A DNA stretch of 12,780 nucleotides from Holosporales bacterium (GTDB lineage: Bacteria > Pseudomonadota > Alphaproteobacteria > RUG11792), in the NCBI GenBank assembly GCA_031263345.1, contig JAISFY010000074.1, positions 1 through 12,780 on the forward strand. The letters run 5' to 3'. Below the pieces are notes generated by a model. That model searched no databases, was not told where the DNA came from, and saw only the letters and a program-made list of their open reading frames with translations. Positions 1 to 7,090 of the stretch are shown in pieces. The position numbers and the translations under genes were made by a program. The stretch's first letter is position 1. Each line of letters starts with the position of its first letter.

Positions 1-674
1 TCCGGTCCGATCCCAATTGTATTCATTTCCGATGCCCCTAGTCCGTAACCACGGTTTTTAACTACTTCCCGATCCTCGACCCATCCGAACGTTCTGGCCT
101 CAGACAGCTCTCCCAAATCATCATCTACATCAAACGAGTACCGATTATACTTTCCGATAACCGGATTGATCTTGTCATAATCCAGCTTAACCGAAATATG
201 ACATTTTCTTGCTGGGTGAATTACTATTCTACCATATTGAGATTCAGCAACGATATCTCTTTTAATAACGATTGCGGGAACACCAGGTCTCTGCCTTATA
301 ATTCCGACCTCATTAATTCCATCGACGAATTTCTTAGCCGACCCATCCATTATCGGAATCTCGTCAGAGCTGACCTCAACTAAAGCATTCGTGACACCAG
401 TTATCCGGAAGGCCGCTAGAAGATGCTCAATAACGGAAATGGTTACACAGTCATTATTCGCTACGCGTGTACAAAAATCGGAAGCTACAACAACTTCCGG
501 GGATAGCGCAACGTATGGGTTTTTATCCGAAATGTCAGTTCTTTTAAAAACGATCCCGAGACTGTCCGGAGCTGGAAGAATCTTAATCGAAGCCTTTTTC
601 CCGCCGTGAATCCCAATATCTCCAAACGATACGGGAGCACCAACAGTCGCCTCAGATCTTAACTTAATACTCAT
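1..674 (-). CDS. lpxC: UDP-3-O-acyl-N-acetylglucosamine deacetylase LpxC (N-terminal two thirds, cut by window edge)
   Basis: Zinc amidase that removes the acetyl group from UDP-3-O-acyl-GlcNAc, the committed step of lipid A synthesis in the cytoplasm. Read on the minus strand from the ATG at 674-672, about 224 residues are present. They show the LpxC pattern: a GIHGGKK segment near residue 21, PAP...GIVFKRTD at 34-46, IEHLLAA at 82-88 with the catalytic Glu83 and zinc-ligand His84, IPIMDGSA at about 107-114, and the ARTFG block near the cut end. The second half, with the remaining zinc ligands, lies outside the window. The start matches the usual family N-terminus, but the upstream sequence is A/T-rich with no clear Shine-Dalgarno site. 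map lies 85 bp upstream on the same strand, so the two may be co-transcribed. In many proteobacteria lpxC follows ftsZ; here it follows map. The two plus-strand ORFs inside this span are shadows. Confidence 0.95.
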   Translation of the reverse strand, partial: MSIKLRSEATVGAPVSFGDIGIHGGKKASIKILPAPDSLGIVFKRTDISDKNPYVALSPEVVVASDFCTRVANNDCVTISVIEHLLAAFRITGVTNALVEVSSDEIPIMDGSAKKFVDGINEVGIIRQRPGVPAIVIKRDIVAESQYGRIVIHPARKCHISVKLDYDKINPVIGKYNRYSFDVDDDLGELSEARTFGWVEDREVVKNRGYGLGASEMNTIGIGP

Positions 675-689
675 TTTTTTCTAATTTTA

Positions 690-695
690 ATTATA
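690..695 (-). promoter_or_regulatory. Possible -10 box (TATAAT) upstream of lpxC
   Basis: On the minus strand an exact TATAAT hexamer lies 15 nt upstream of the lpxC start codon. I find no good -35 at 16-18 nt spacing, and the implied leader would be only about 9 nt. It may be a weak internal promoter or simply AT-rich sequence. Confidence 0.25.
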
Positions 696-724
696 TCCCA
701 TCCAAACTAGGATACCCATTACCA

Positions 725-753
725 GTAACATAACGAAAGTATTTAAATGTTAC
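725..753. repeat. Short inverted repeat in the map-lpxC gap
   Basis: GTAACAT at 725-731 is the exact reverse complement of ATGTTAC at 747-753, with 15 nt between. It starts 6 nt past the map stop codon (760-762) on the minus strand. There is no T-tract behind it, so it is not a canonical terminator. It could be a weak mRNA 3' or intercistronic hairpin, or chance. Confidence 0.3.
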
Positions 754-759
754 AAATTA

Positions 760-1509
760 TTACAAGGTTAAAACCTCAATTGAATCCTCGGTTACAGCAA
801 TGGTATGCTCAAATTGCGCCGAGAGTGATCTATCGACAGTAACGGTAGTCCATCCATCGTTTAAGGTTTTTGATTTATAAGACCCAGCGTTCAGCATCGG
901 CTCAATCGTAAAAAACATACCGGGTAGTATTTGTTCCAGTTTTTTATGACAATCGTAATGCAAAATGAGCGGATCCGCGTGAAATACTTTCCCAATTCCA
1001 TGCCCACAGTAGTCTCGAACGATCGAAAATCCAGTTCGAGAAACAAATTTTTGGATAGCCGCTCCAATATCTCCAAAATAACCGAATGGCCTTACTGCCT
1101 CGATACCAACAAATAATGCTCTTTCGGTAACTCTGACTAATGTTTCGGCTAATTTGGAACACCTCCCGACGAGAAAAGTCTTACTAGTATCTCCATGCCA
1201 TCCATCGATTATAACCGTTACATCAATATTGATTATATCTCCTCGTTTGAGTTTATAGGGGCCCGGAATTCCATGGCAAATGACATGATTTACTGAAGTA
1301 CAAATCGACTTAGGAAACTCATTATAATTGAAAATGGCTGAAGTACCACCGTGCTCAATGATATATTCATGGCATATGTCATCGAGCTCGTTAGTCGATA
1401 CTCCTTCAACGACAAATTGCTCGATGTAGCGTAAAACATCCCTCGACAGGTGACAAGCCTTTCTCATATCGGGTAACTCTTTCATATCATGCAGAATAAT
1501 TCCTGACAT
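760..1509 (-). CDS. map: Type I methionine aminopeptidase (Map)
   Basis: Removes the initiator methionine from nascent proteins in the cytoplasm, with a dinuclear metal centre. The 249-residue protein carries the five family metal ligands: Asp96 (INIDVT), Asp107 (GDTSK), His170 (CGHGIG), Glu203 (TIEPM) and Glu234 (EHTIAVT). Each is one residue off the Escherichia coli numbering (97, 108, 171, 204, 235). The conserved substrate-side His79 (CHGIP) is also present. The length is that of the compact type Ia enzyme, ending just after the last beta-strand. The first ATG gives an N-terminus that aligns with the family, although the AAAGGA directly before it is too close for a good ribosome site; a farther AAGG lies about 11 nt upstream. 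Met9 and Met15 are less likely starts. It is transcribed away from the patatin-fold gene and towards lpxC. Confidence 0.97.
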   Translation of the reverse strand: MSGIILHDMKELPDMRKACHLSRDVLRYIEQFVVEGVSTNELDDICHEYIIEHGGTSAIFNYNEFPKSICTSVNHVICHGIPGPYKLKRGDIINIDVTVIIDGWHGDTSKTFLVGRCSKLAETLVRVTERALFVGIEAVRPFGYFGDIGAAIQKFVSRTGFSIVRDYCGHGIGKVFHADPLILHYDCHKKLEQILPGMFFTIEPMLNAGSYKSKTLNDGWTTVTVDRSLSAQFEHTIAVTEDSIEVLTL

Positions 1510-1696
1510 TCCTTTGCTAGCCTTAGCAGCTCATGGAGTAAAGAATATATCTAATCTCTGTGAAAAAATAGCTCTTTTCTTCATATACCCCTAAATGAAG
1601 CAAATCACCCTGTAGTCGATGGTTATTGAGAACTACAAAGCTCTACGAAAAATCACTGTTATTTTAATAAATTCATTCGCTTGTATAACTTGATCA

Positions 1697-1728
1697 TTAA
1701 CACTTTTTTAACTGTGCGTTAATAAAAT
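1697..1728 (+). promoter_or_regulatory. Candidate promoter for the patatin-fold gene
   Basis: The 274-bp divergent gap between map and the patatin-fold gene is strongly A/T-rich near 1680-1750. TTAACA at 1697-1702 matches the -35 consensus at five of six positions. A -10 could be TAATAA at 1720-1725 (17-nt spacer, weak) or TAAAAT at 1723-1728 (better hexamer, 20-nt spacer). Several overlapping alternatives exist, so the exact boxes are uncertain. The gene's ribosome site, AGAGGTG at 1773-1779, is clear. No small gene or RNA was seen in the rest of the gap. Confidence 0.3.
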
Positions 1729-1783
1729 ATTAATTACTATTACTTATTCTAATTCTGGAATACCTATTTTTTAGAGGTGCTTT

Positions 1784-3517
1784 ATGTTTAGTATCACAAA
1801 AGCCCTCGTATTAGCTGTGATGGGTATCACTACGTTACTATCCATATCAGCTGCCTCCGACAGCCCCTTAACGTCAAAAAATGTGCTTGTACAGCTAAAT
1901 CCTGTTGAGCTGCATACGGACACAATAGTTGACAATATTGGTAATGCCCAGTTCCGTATAATGAGAGAAGATGTTTCATTTGAAGGCAATTCAAAACTCG
2001 CGATTTGTCTAAGGAGCTTCGCTAACTTACTACTTAAACTAAAGTCTACCCCCGAGCCTGATATTTTTGATATCATCGTTTCTCTCGACGGAGATGGAGT
2101 TGCCTCAGCAACCGCTCTCGCTTCGGTATGTCATCTCCTTGAAGCCCGAATCGCTCGAGCAAGCAGCCTGAAATATCCGGATAGGCAGTGGCCCTTAAGT
2201 TCCGTCGTGGACGTCGTCTGTGGATGCGGTACAGGGGCTCTCGTTGCCAATATACTCGCCCTAGGAATACCGATAACTGAAGCGATTATCTCTGACATTC
2301 AGGTTTTGCCATGGATGTCTTTGTTGAAAACCTGCCCAGCCGGATGTGTATCAGGTGCGGCGACTGCCATCGATGTCGGATCTAACGTAACTTCCGCATA
2401 CTATGGGAAAACCGCAGCGGCAGATGAATCCACTGTGCGTGGAAAGCCAAGCGACCACGATGCTTGTAATCTATCGAAAATATCTAAAGCTGCTGTTATC
2501 CAGCACATCTCAACGGCCTCTAATGATGATTTAAAAACATCTCTCGTATTGGTCGCATCTAACATTAGTGACAGCATTTGCTTATCCGTTCTTAACGCCA
2601 TTTCTGCAAAAGACAGGGATACAGCTGCGCGATTCAAAAAATGGGGTTTCTCAGAAACCATGTTTATTCTCAACGGTATTATATCTACGTGTGATACGGC
2701 CACTAAAGGAACTGCCGTAGGAAAGGCACGTGAGTTATTTCCTAAAATTCCGCTCGCAGTTCTGCAAGCAGACGATACCAAACCGTGCGCAATTTCTAGT
2801 ATACAATCCAGCCTACTGGCACAAAAGACCCTGCAGAAAGACCTAATCCTCATAAATTTTGCGTCTGAAGTTACAGACGTACCATGCGTAATCCCTAGCC
2901 TGAGATTTGATGTTACCTATACCGATAATAATTTATTAATCATTTCGGTTGGCGCTAAAATTTTGATCCCGGCTAAACAAGCGTTAAGTACCTCCAAAAA
3001 AAACAGAAATAGAATGTTCGCTGATATATTCTCAGCAACCAAAAACCTGTTTATCCCACCATCAGGAGGTCGAAAAAATACAGCTCAAACCGTATTCTCC
3101 GCTCTCACCGATTTCTTGGCCATGTGTAATTGTCATGCAGTCCCAAACTATAAATTTATTTCACCATCCGGGATTGATAGATCGTCTAGCGATGTACCAG
3201 ATTTCTCACCAATACCAACAGTAAACGACGCAAGGATGGCCAGTTTGTCATCTTTAGCAGGTATTAACCATGAGATTTCGGATGAAAGCGATCACTTTCC
3301 GGATAGCACAACTAGCGACTCGGATAGCAAGGCGTCCGACCAGAGCAAAACCTTATCCTCGGCTGACAGTACCAGCGAATCAGATCGAAGTAACGATAAA
3401 AGCTCAGATAATAGAGCCAACTCGGACTCGAACCATACGGAAAATAGTAGTTCTCCTACTACTGATGGCCTGAGCGATGAAGAAGAAATCGATCAAATCC
3501 AGCTGCTTGTAGCGTAG
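1784..3517 (+). CDS. Exported patatin-fold protein with degenerate active site and Ser/Asp-rich tail
   Basis: 577 residues. Residues 1-24 look like a Sec signal peptide: Lys6, a hydrophobic core, then ISA-A before SDS, so the protein is probably exported. Residues about 94-165 resemble the start of a patatin (phospholipase A2-like) domain: the strand-turn IVSLDGDGV at 98-106, a helix with HLLEARI, then VVDVVCGCGTGALVA at 141-155. In active patatins these are the oxyanion loop DGGGxRG and the nucleophile elbow GxSxG. Here the loop reads DGDGVAS and the elbow reads G-C-G-T-G, with Gly149 (GGT, 2228-2230) in the serine position. I find no clear DGG/DGA catalytic aspartate; the region around ADD at 329-331 is the best positional candidate. 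Residues about 498-569 are a low-complexity, acidic Ser/Asp tail. The likeliest role is a non-catalytic (binding or regulatory) patatin homologue; the alternative is a divergent enzyme with a moved nucleophile. The start has a clear AGAGGTG site 4 nt upstream. Fold assignment is moderately sure; function is unknown. Confidence 0.7.
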   Translation: MFSITKALVLAVMGITTLLSISAASDSPLTSKNVLVQLNPVELHTDTIVDNIGNAQFRIMREDVSFEGNSKLAICLRSFANLLLKLKSTPEPDIFDIIVSLDGDGVASATALASVCHLLEARIARASSLKYPDRQWPLSSVVDVVCGCGTGALVANILALGIPITEAIISDIQVLPWMSLLKTCPAGCVSGAATAIDVGSNVTSAYYGKTAAADESTVRGKPSDHDACNLSKISKAAVIQHISTASNDDLKTSLVLVASNISDSICLSVLNAISAKDRDTAARFKKWGFSETMFILNGIISTCDTATKGTAVGKARELFPKIPLAVLQADDTKPCAISSIQSSLLAQKTLQKDLILINFASEVTDVPCVIPSLRFDVTYTDNNLLIISVGAKILIPAKQALSTSKKNRNRMFADIFSATKNLFIPPSGGRKNTAQTVFSALTDFLAMCNCHAVPNYKFISPSGIDRSSSDVPDFSPIPTVNDARMASLSSLAGINHEISDESDHFPDSTTSDSDSKASDQSKTLSSADSTSESDRSNDKSSDNRANSDSNHTENSSSPTTDGLSDEEEIDQIQLLVA

Positions 3518-3520
3518 GTT

Positions 3521-3553
3521 AGTATATCAAATCCCTCAATACTCCTTTTTTTT
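3521..3553 (+). terminator. Weak terminator-like hairpin after the patatin-fold gene
   Basis: AGTAT at 3521-3525 can pair with ATACT at 3539-3543, followed by CC and a run of eight T (3546-3553). The position, right after the stop codon and before the convergent rnj gene, and the T-run fit an intrinsic terminator. The stem is only 5 bp and A/T-rich with a 13-nt loop, so it would be weak. Confidence 0.35.
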
Positions 3554-3570
3554 ACGGCAGTTAACCACAT

Positions 3571-5232
3571 TTAGGTTCGGTGTACGTGAATGCAAACGGC
3601 CGATTTTTTACCAAACTGTTTAGCTATTATTTTCTTAATGGCCGTTGCACATTCTCGCTTTATTTCATTAATCGATTCTGCATGTTTAGTAACTTCATTC
3701 GCAACGATCTGATATATCCTCGTCTCGAGCCTCTTAGCCTCGTTCTTATCCATATATATGCCGCGAGTTATTATTTCCGGGGCATTCAGAAGCCTATTAC
3801 CGCTCGATATAATAAAACTAATGCTAACACTCCCCCCGCTTGACATGATCATCCTATCATTTATAGCATCATGCGTTATCGGGATTAAGTTCTGCCCGTC
3901 TAGCGCCATAAATGTCACATCGATTTTAGATAACCTTTTAAGCTGCCCCTCCCTTAAAGCAATGATTTCTCCAGATTCGACAATTAAAGACTCCCGAAGA
4001 CCGTTTTGTTCAGCAAATCTCCGATGAGCATGAAGCATAACCGAATCCCCGTGAATCGGAATAAATGACTTAGGGTTTAGCCATTTGTACATTTTCACGA
4101 GATCGCCTTTACTCGGATGTCCCGAAACGTGGATATCATCATCCGTGGCCGTCGTTACAATTTCCACGCCGTTCCTAATCAAAAGATTTTGCATGTCACG
4201 AATACAAATCTCGTTTCCAGGAATTACCTTCGATGAGAACACAACAACATCGTGTTTTCCCAATTTAATTATCCGATTCTCTCCTCGAGCTAGCCTGAAT
4301 AAGGCCGAACGCGCTTCCCCTTGAGATCCAGTACACATCAACAAGACCTTAGAGGGGGGCATACTCACAGCCTCTTCTTCCGGAATAACCGATGAAACAC
4401 CGGCTTCAAAATCCTTAGAGAAATATGATGTCTTAGAAACTGCAGCCATCATCTTAAATATTGATCTGCCAACAATCGCTACCTTACGGCCCGATTTACG
4501 AGCAATATGAAAGACCGTTTCCATTCTGGCAATATTAGATGCAAAGCATGTCACTGTAATTCTCTTATCTTTGTACTGCGAAATAACCCGAGATAACGCC
4601 TGCCTAACATCCGTTTCGGATCCGGCCTCATCATCCACTAATACATTCGTCGAATCACAGAGTAGGCAATCCACTCCATTATTCCCTATCTCTATTAATC
4701 TCTTTTCATCTATCTTGTCTCCTAGCAATGGAGCATCATCTATTTTCCAGTCTCCCGTATGAAAGATAGTCCCTGCTTTCGTTTTAATGTATAAACCACA
4801 GGCCCCTAGTATAGAATGGGCTAACGCAACATACTCTATTTCAAAATTATCTAACTGAATTGGATTTTTACATGTGACGATTTTAATCTCAACATTATCA
4901 TTCCATGGATATTCTTTAAGTTTCTGCCTCAAAACGGCCGCCGAAAATTCGGTTACATATACCGGGCATTTTAGTTTCATCCATAAGTACTGTACCGCCC
5001 CAATATGGTCCTCATGAGCGTGAGTTATAAAAATTCCCTTAATCTTATCAGGTGTTTTAGCCGGAAATGATACATCCGGAGTCAACACCTCAATTCCAAG
5101 AGAATCATAAAACGCTATCCCTAAATCAATAATTATCCATTCCCCATTAGTTCCGATCATCGTGCAATTTGCACCAATTTGTTCTAACCCACCAAGCGGC
5201 AGTATCAGTAATTCATTTTTTTTCGGTTGCAT
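3571..5232 (-). CDS. rnj: Ribonuclease J (beta-CASP metallo-beta-lactamase RNase)
   Basis: Cytoplasmic RNase with endonuclease and 5'-to-3' exonuclease activity in characterised relatives, acting in mRNA decay and rRNA maturation. The 553-residue protein has the beta-lactamase-fold motifs HAHEDHIG at 71-78 (His71, His73, Asp75, His76), His139 (ALAHS), Asp161 (TGDWK) and His394 (IHGD). The beta-CASP domain is inserted between them, with GSQGEA at 302-307 and HVSGHPSKGD at 368-377. A C-terminal domain follows from about residue 440, rich in basic and acidic residues. Length and layout fit the alphaproteobacterial RNase J family. AAGGGA at 5238-5243 lies 5 nt before the ATG and supports the start. 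It is the last gene of a run with pfk and the SH3-like gene, 17 nt after the latter's stop. All catalytic residues I can check are present, so it should be active. Confidence 0.96.
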   Translation of the reverse strand: MQPKKNELLILPLGGLEQIGANCTMIGTNGEWIIIDLGIAFYDSLGIEVLTPDVSFPAKTPDKIKGIFITHAHEDHIGAVQYLWMKLKCPVYVTEFSAAVLRQKLKEYPWNDNVEIKIVTCKNPIQLDNFEIEYVALAHSILGACGLYIKTKAGTIFHTGDWKIDDAPLLGDKIDEKRLIEIGNNGVDCLLCDSTNVLVDDEAGSETDVRQALSRVISQYKDKRITVTCFASNIARMETVFHIARKSGRKVAIVGRSIFKMMAAVSKTSYFSKDFEAGVSSVIPEEEAVSMPPSKVLLMCTGSQGEARSALFRLARGENRIIKLGKHDVVVFSSKVIPGNEICIRDMQNLLIRNGVEIVTTATDDDIHVSGHPSKGDLVKMYKWLNPKSFIPIHGDSVMLHAHRRFAEQNGLRESLIVESGEIIALREGQLKRLSKIDVTFMALDGQNLIPITHDAINDRMIMSSGGSVSISFIISSGNRLLNAPEIITRGIYMDKNEAKRLETRIYQIVANEVTKHAESINEIKRECATAIKKIIAKQFGKKSAVCIHVHRT

Positions 5233-5249
5233 ATTAATCCCTTAATAAT

Positions 5250-5756
5250 TTACAATGATTCGTTATCATAAACTCCAAAAACCTTTCCGTTCTCTACCCA
5301 GCCAATATATCTCTTTCCGTTGTCTCCGTTTTGCACTTCCACTTTACACCAATTTCCCCGAACGGATAGCAGAGACATTACGACATTCTTTTTAACGTGC
5401 GCTATAATGCTCGCCCTCTCGCCTCGACCATCCATTAAGGCAACCCCATTCTCGCAGATAACGATCACCGATCTCTTCGAAGACAATTTGCTCTTATGAA
5501 TCCAGCTTTCATCTCCGTCTGGATCCTTTATTCTTCTCCAATTGTCATACTTAGCCGTTATCACTACTGGAATCCCAGGGTAAACATAAGCACAGGCAAC
5601 TTTATACTGTGTTCCCGGCCCCTTATGGGAGTTAGCTTTACTATATTTGATAGAGGCATAATATGGAGGGCACACCCCACTGACTATACGAGCCTCCAAT
5701 GGATCCAATCCAAATGCCATTAAAAAAATGACCAATCTATAAGCTACACGATTCAC
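5250..5756 (-). CDS. Exported SH3-like domain protein (COG3807-type), GTG start
   Basis: I place the start at the GTG at 5756-5754, not the longer ATG at 5828, giving 168 residues. The reasons are a GGGGGT ribosome site about 8 nt upstream (5764-5769), a compact signal peptide right after it (NRVAYR, hydrophobic LVIFLMAFGL, then LEA before residue 23), and avoidance of a 92-nt overlap with pfk. The mature part holds two bacterial SH3-like repeats, about 33-95 (GPGTQY at 46-51, NWRRI at 72-76, Trp85) and 96-162 (NWCKV at 135-139, GWV at 152-154). This two-repeat exported form is common in alphaproteobacteria. Bacterial SH3-like domains often bind peptidoglycan or peptides, so a periplasmic or envelope role is likely but unproven. 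The start still overlaps pfk by 20 nt, implying translational coupling. Met13 (5720) is a poorer alternative because it would remove the signal peptide. Confidence 0.85.
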   Translation of the reverse strand: MNRVAYRLVIFLMAFGLDPLEARIVSGVCPPYYASIKYSKANSHKGPGTQYKVACAYVYPGIPVVITAKYDNWRRIKDPDGDESWIHKSKLSSKRSVIVICENGVALMDGRGERASIIAHVKKNVVMSLLSVRGNWCKVEVQNGDNGKRYIGWVENGKVFGVYDNESL

Positions 5757-6867
5757 CGATATATACCCCCAAATTATGCGCAATTTTAACGCATATATCC
5801 GATTCATCCAACCTCTTGTTGATACCACGCATCAATTCGGAGATCGAAATCTTTTCAATTTGCTTACCGCGATAACACAACATGATGCTACGCTCACCAG
5901 CAATAAGAGAATTCACAGCCTCCACCCCAAAAGAAGTTCCTATTATCCGATCTAAAATTACAGTCGTCCCCCCCCTTTGAATGTGTCCAAGAATAACCGC
6001 CCTAGACTCAAATCCTACGTTTTTTAGGTAGTCAGCTATGTACTGCCCTATCCCTTTATATTTTATTAAATGGTATTTCGAAGATTCACCACACGGGATG
6101 CTATCTTGGTGCTTTAGATTAACTGCCTCTACTGCCTCCGCGACGATGATAATACAATACTTCTTGCCTGAGTCATAATTTTCCTTTACCCTCGAAACTA
6201 CTCTCGACATTTCGAATTCAAATTCGGGAACCAGTATGATATCCGCTCCCGAAGCCACCCCTGCATACAATGCAATGAACCCGGCATCACGCCCCATTAC
6301 CTCAACGATTATCGTCCTTTGATGACTTTTTGCGGTCGACCTTACCTTCGAAATTGCATCGGCTACTACCTCGACGGCTGTCGAGAATCCAACCGAAAAA
6401 TCTGTCCCATTGACGTCATTGTCGATCGTTTTTGGAATTGCCACTACATTCATTAAGTCTGGAGCATAATCTAGCAATTCTTTGAGAATTGTTAGGCTGC
6501 CATCCCCTCCAATATAAATTAAACCATCGAGAGATAGCTTTTTATATCCATCACAAACTAATTGTAGAATTTCCTTTTGAGACCTCCCATGTTCTAGATT
6601 AGTCGTAAAAGATTTCGTATCAGAACATAGAATGCTACCGGACGATGTTAGTAACTCCTCCCCGATGTCTTTAGCCGTCAACGAGACACAATTGAAGCTC
6701 TCCGGAAACAAGCCGAAAAAACCACGATAAATCCCAAAAAGCTCACACCCAATCATATCAGCACGAACCACAGCACCCCTGATAATAGAATTCAAACCAG
6801 AACAATCCCCACCAACGGTAACGATCCCTAACCTCTTTTTCATCAGAAATTTATATTCGCGACTCAT
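5737..6867 (-). CDS. pfkA: 6-phosphofructokinase, group III type
   Basis: Phosphorylates fructose 6-phosphate to fructose 1,6-bisphosphate in the cytoplasm, the committing step of glycolysis. Motifs in the 376-residue protein are the nucleotide-loop VGGDCSGLN (18-26), IGGDGS (119-124), PKTIDND (145-151, catalytic Asp149), MGRDAG (191-196) and the substrate-binding GHIQRGG (294-300). The residue matching Escherichia coli position 104 is Gly (Gly123), as in ATP-dependent enzymes; the one matching position 124 is Lys (Lys146), as in the group III and pyrophosphate-using branch. ATP use is therefore the better guess, but not certain. The ATG at 6867 is in frame; Met9 (6843) would give MKKRLGIVTVGGD, closer to the usual family N-terminus. 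Neither has a strong ribosome site, and a TGTTG-ATA-CAACA hairpin sits against the 6867 start. It heads the run pfk, SH3-like gene, rnj. Many alphaproteobacteria lack this enzyme and use the Entner-Doudoroff route. Confidence 0.93.
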   Translation of the reverse strand: MSREYKFLMKKRLGIVTVGGDCSGLNSIIRGAVVRADMIGCELFGIYRGFFGLFPESFNCVSLTAKDIGEELLTSSGSILCSDTKSFTTNLEHGRSQKEILQLVCDGYKKLSLDGLIYIGGDGSLTILKELLDYAPDLMNVVAIPKTIDNDVNGTDFSVGFSTAVEVVADAISKVRSTAKSHQRTIIVEVMGRDAGFIALYAGVASGADIILVPEFEFEMSRVVSRVKENYDSGKKYCIIIVAEAVEAVNLKHQDSIPCGESSKYHLIKYKGIGQYIADYLKNVGFESRAVILGHIQRGGTTVILDRIIGTSFGVEAVNSLIAGERSIMLCYRGKQIEKISISELMRGINKRLDESDICVKIAHNLGVYIGESCSL

Positions 6868-6982
6868 GTTGTATCAACAAGGTATCTTAATGAATCTTCC
6901 CACGAAATGCAAATTACCGTAAAAAAATGAAACCAGTTTTTGTTGAAACTAGTACATTCATATGCAACAATGGCTGAAGATA

Positions 6983-7059
6983 GCGCCCATAGCTCAATTG
7001 GATAGAGCGTCAGACTACGGATCTGAAGGCTGAGAGTTCGAGTCTTTCTGGGCGCACCA
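6983..7059 (+). tRNA. tRNA-Arg (anticodon ACG)
   Basis: A full cloverleaf can be drawn. The acceptor stem GCGCCCA (6983-6989) pairs with TGGGCGC (7049-7055). The D-arm is AGCTCAATTGGATAGAGC. The anticodon stem CAGA/TCTG closes the loop CTACGGA, with ACG at 7017-7019. The T-arm contains TTCGAGT, followed by discriminator A and an encoded CCA (7057-7059). ACG is normally modified to ICG and reads CGU, CGC and CGA. The next gene starts 31 nt downstream on the same strand and may be read through from this tRNA. The 115-bp gap before it holds no other gene. Confidence 0.98.
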
Positions 7060-7090
7060 CGTATTTGGGGATTTATTTAGGAATTTTGCC

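Noticed and set aside
198..609. Two plus-strand ORFs (198-383 and 391-609)
   Set aside because: They lie entirely over the minus-strand lpxC frame, which has full family motifs; the plus-strand translations show no domain and have no ribosome sites.
3270..3473. Plus-strand basic ORF inside the Ser/Asp tail
   Set aside because: It is the shifted reading of repetitive GAT/AGC codons, giving an Arg/Thr-rich artefact with no separate start signal.
3275..3490. Possible CRISPR-like or tandem repeat array
   Set aside because: The repetition is short, irregular and explained by Ser/Asp codons inside an open frame; no constant repeat-spacer pattern exists here or elsewhere in the window.
5757..5828. 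Longer ATG-initiated form of the SH3-like protein
   Set aside because: It would overlap pfk by 92 nt and place the signal peptide internally; the GTG at 5756 has a ribosome site and a normal signal peptide.
6935..6958. Hairpin ACCAGTTT/AAACTAGT followed by T7 on the minus strand, terminator-like
   Set aside because: It has one mismatch, and no minus-strand gene ends here; it lies between the pfk start and tRNA-Arg, so a terminator role lacks a transcript to end.
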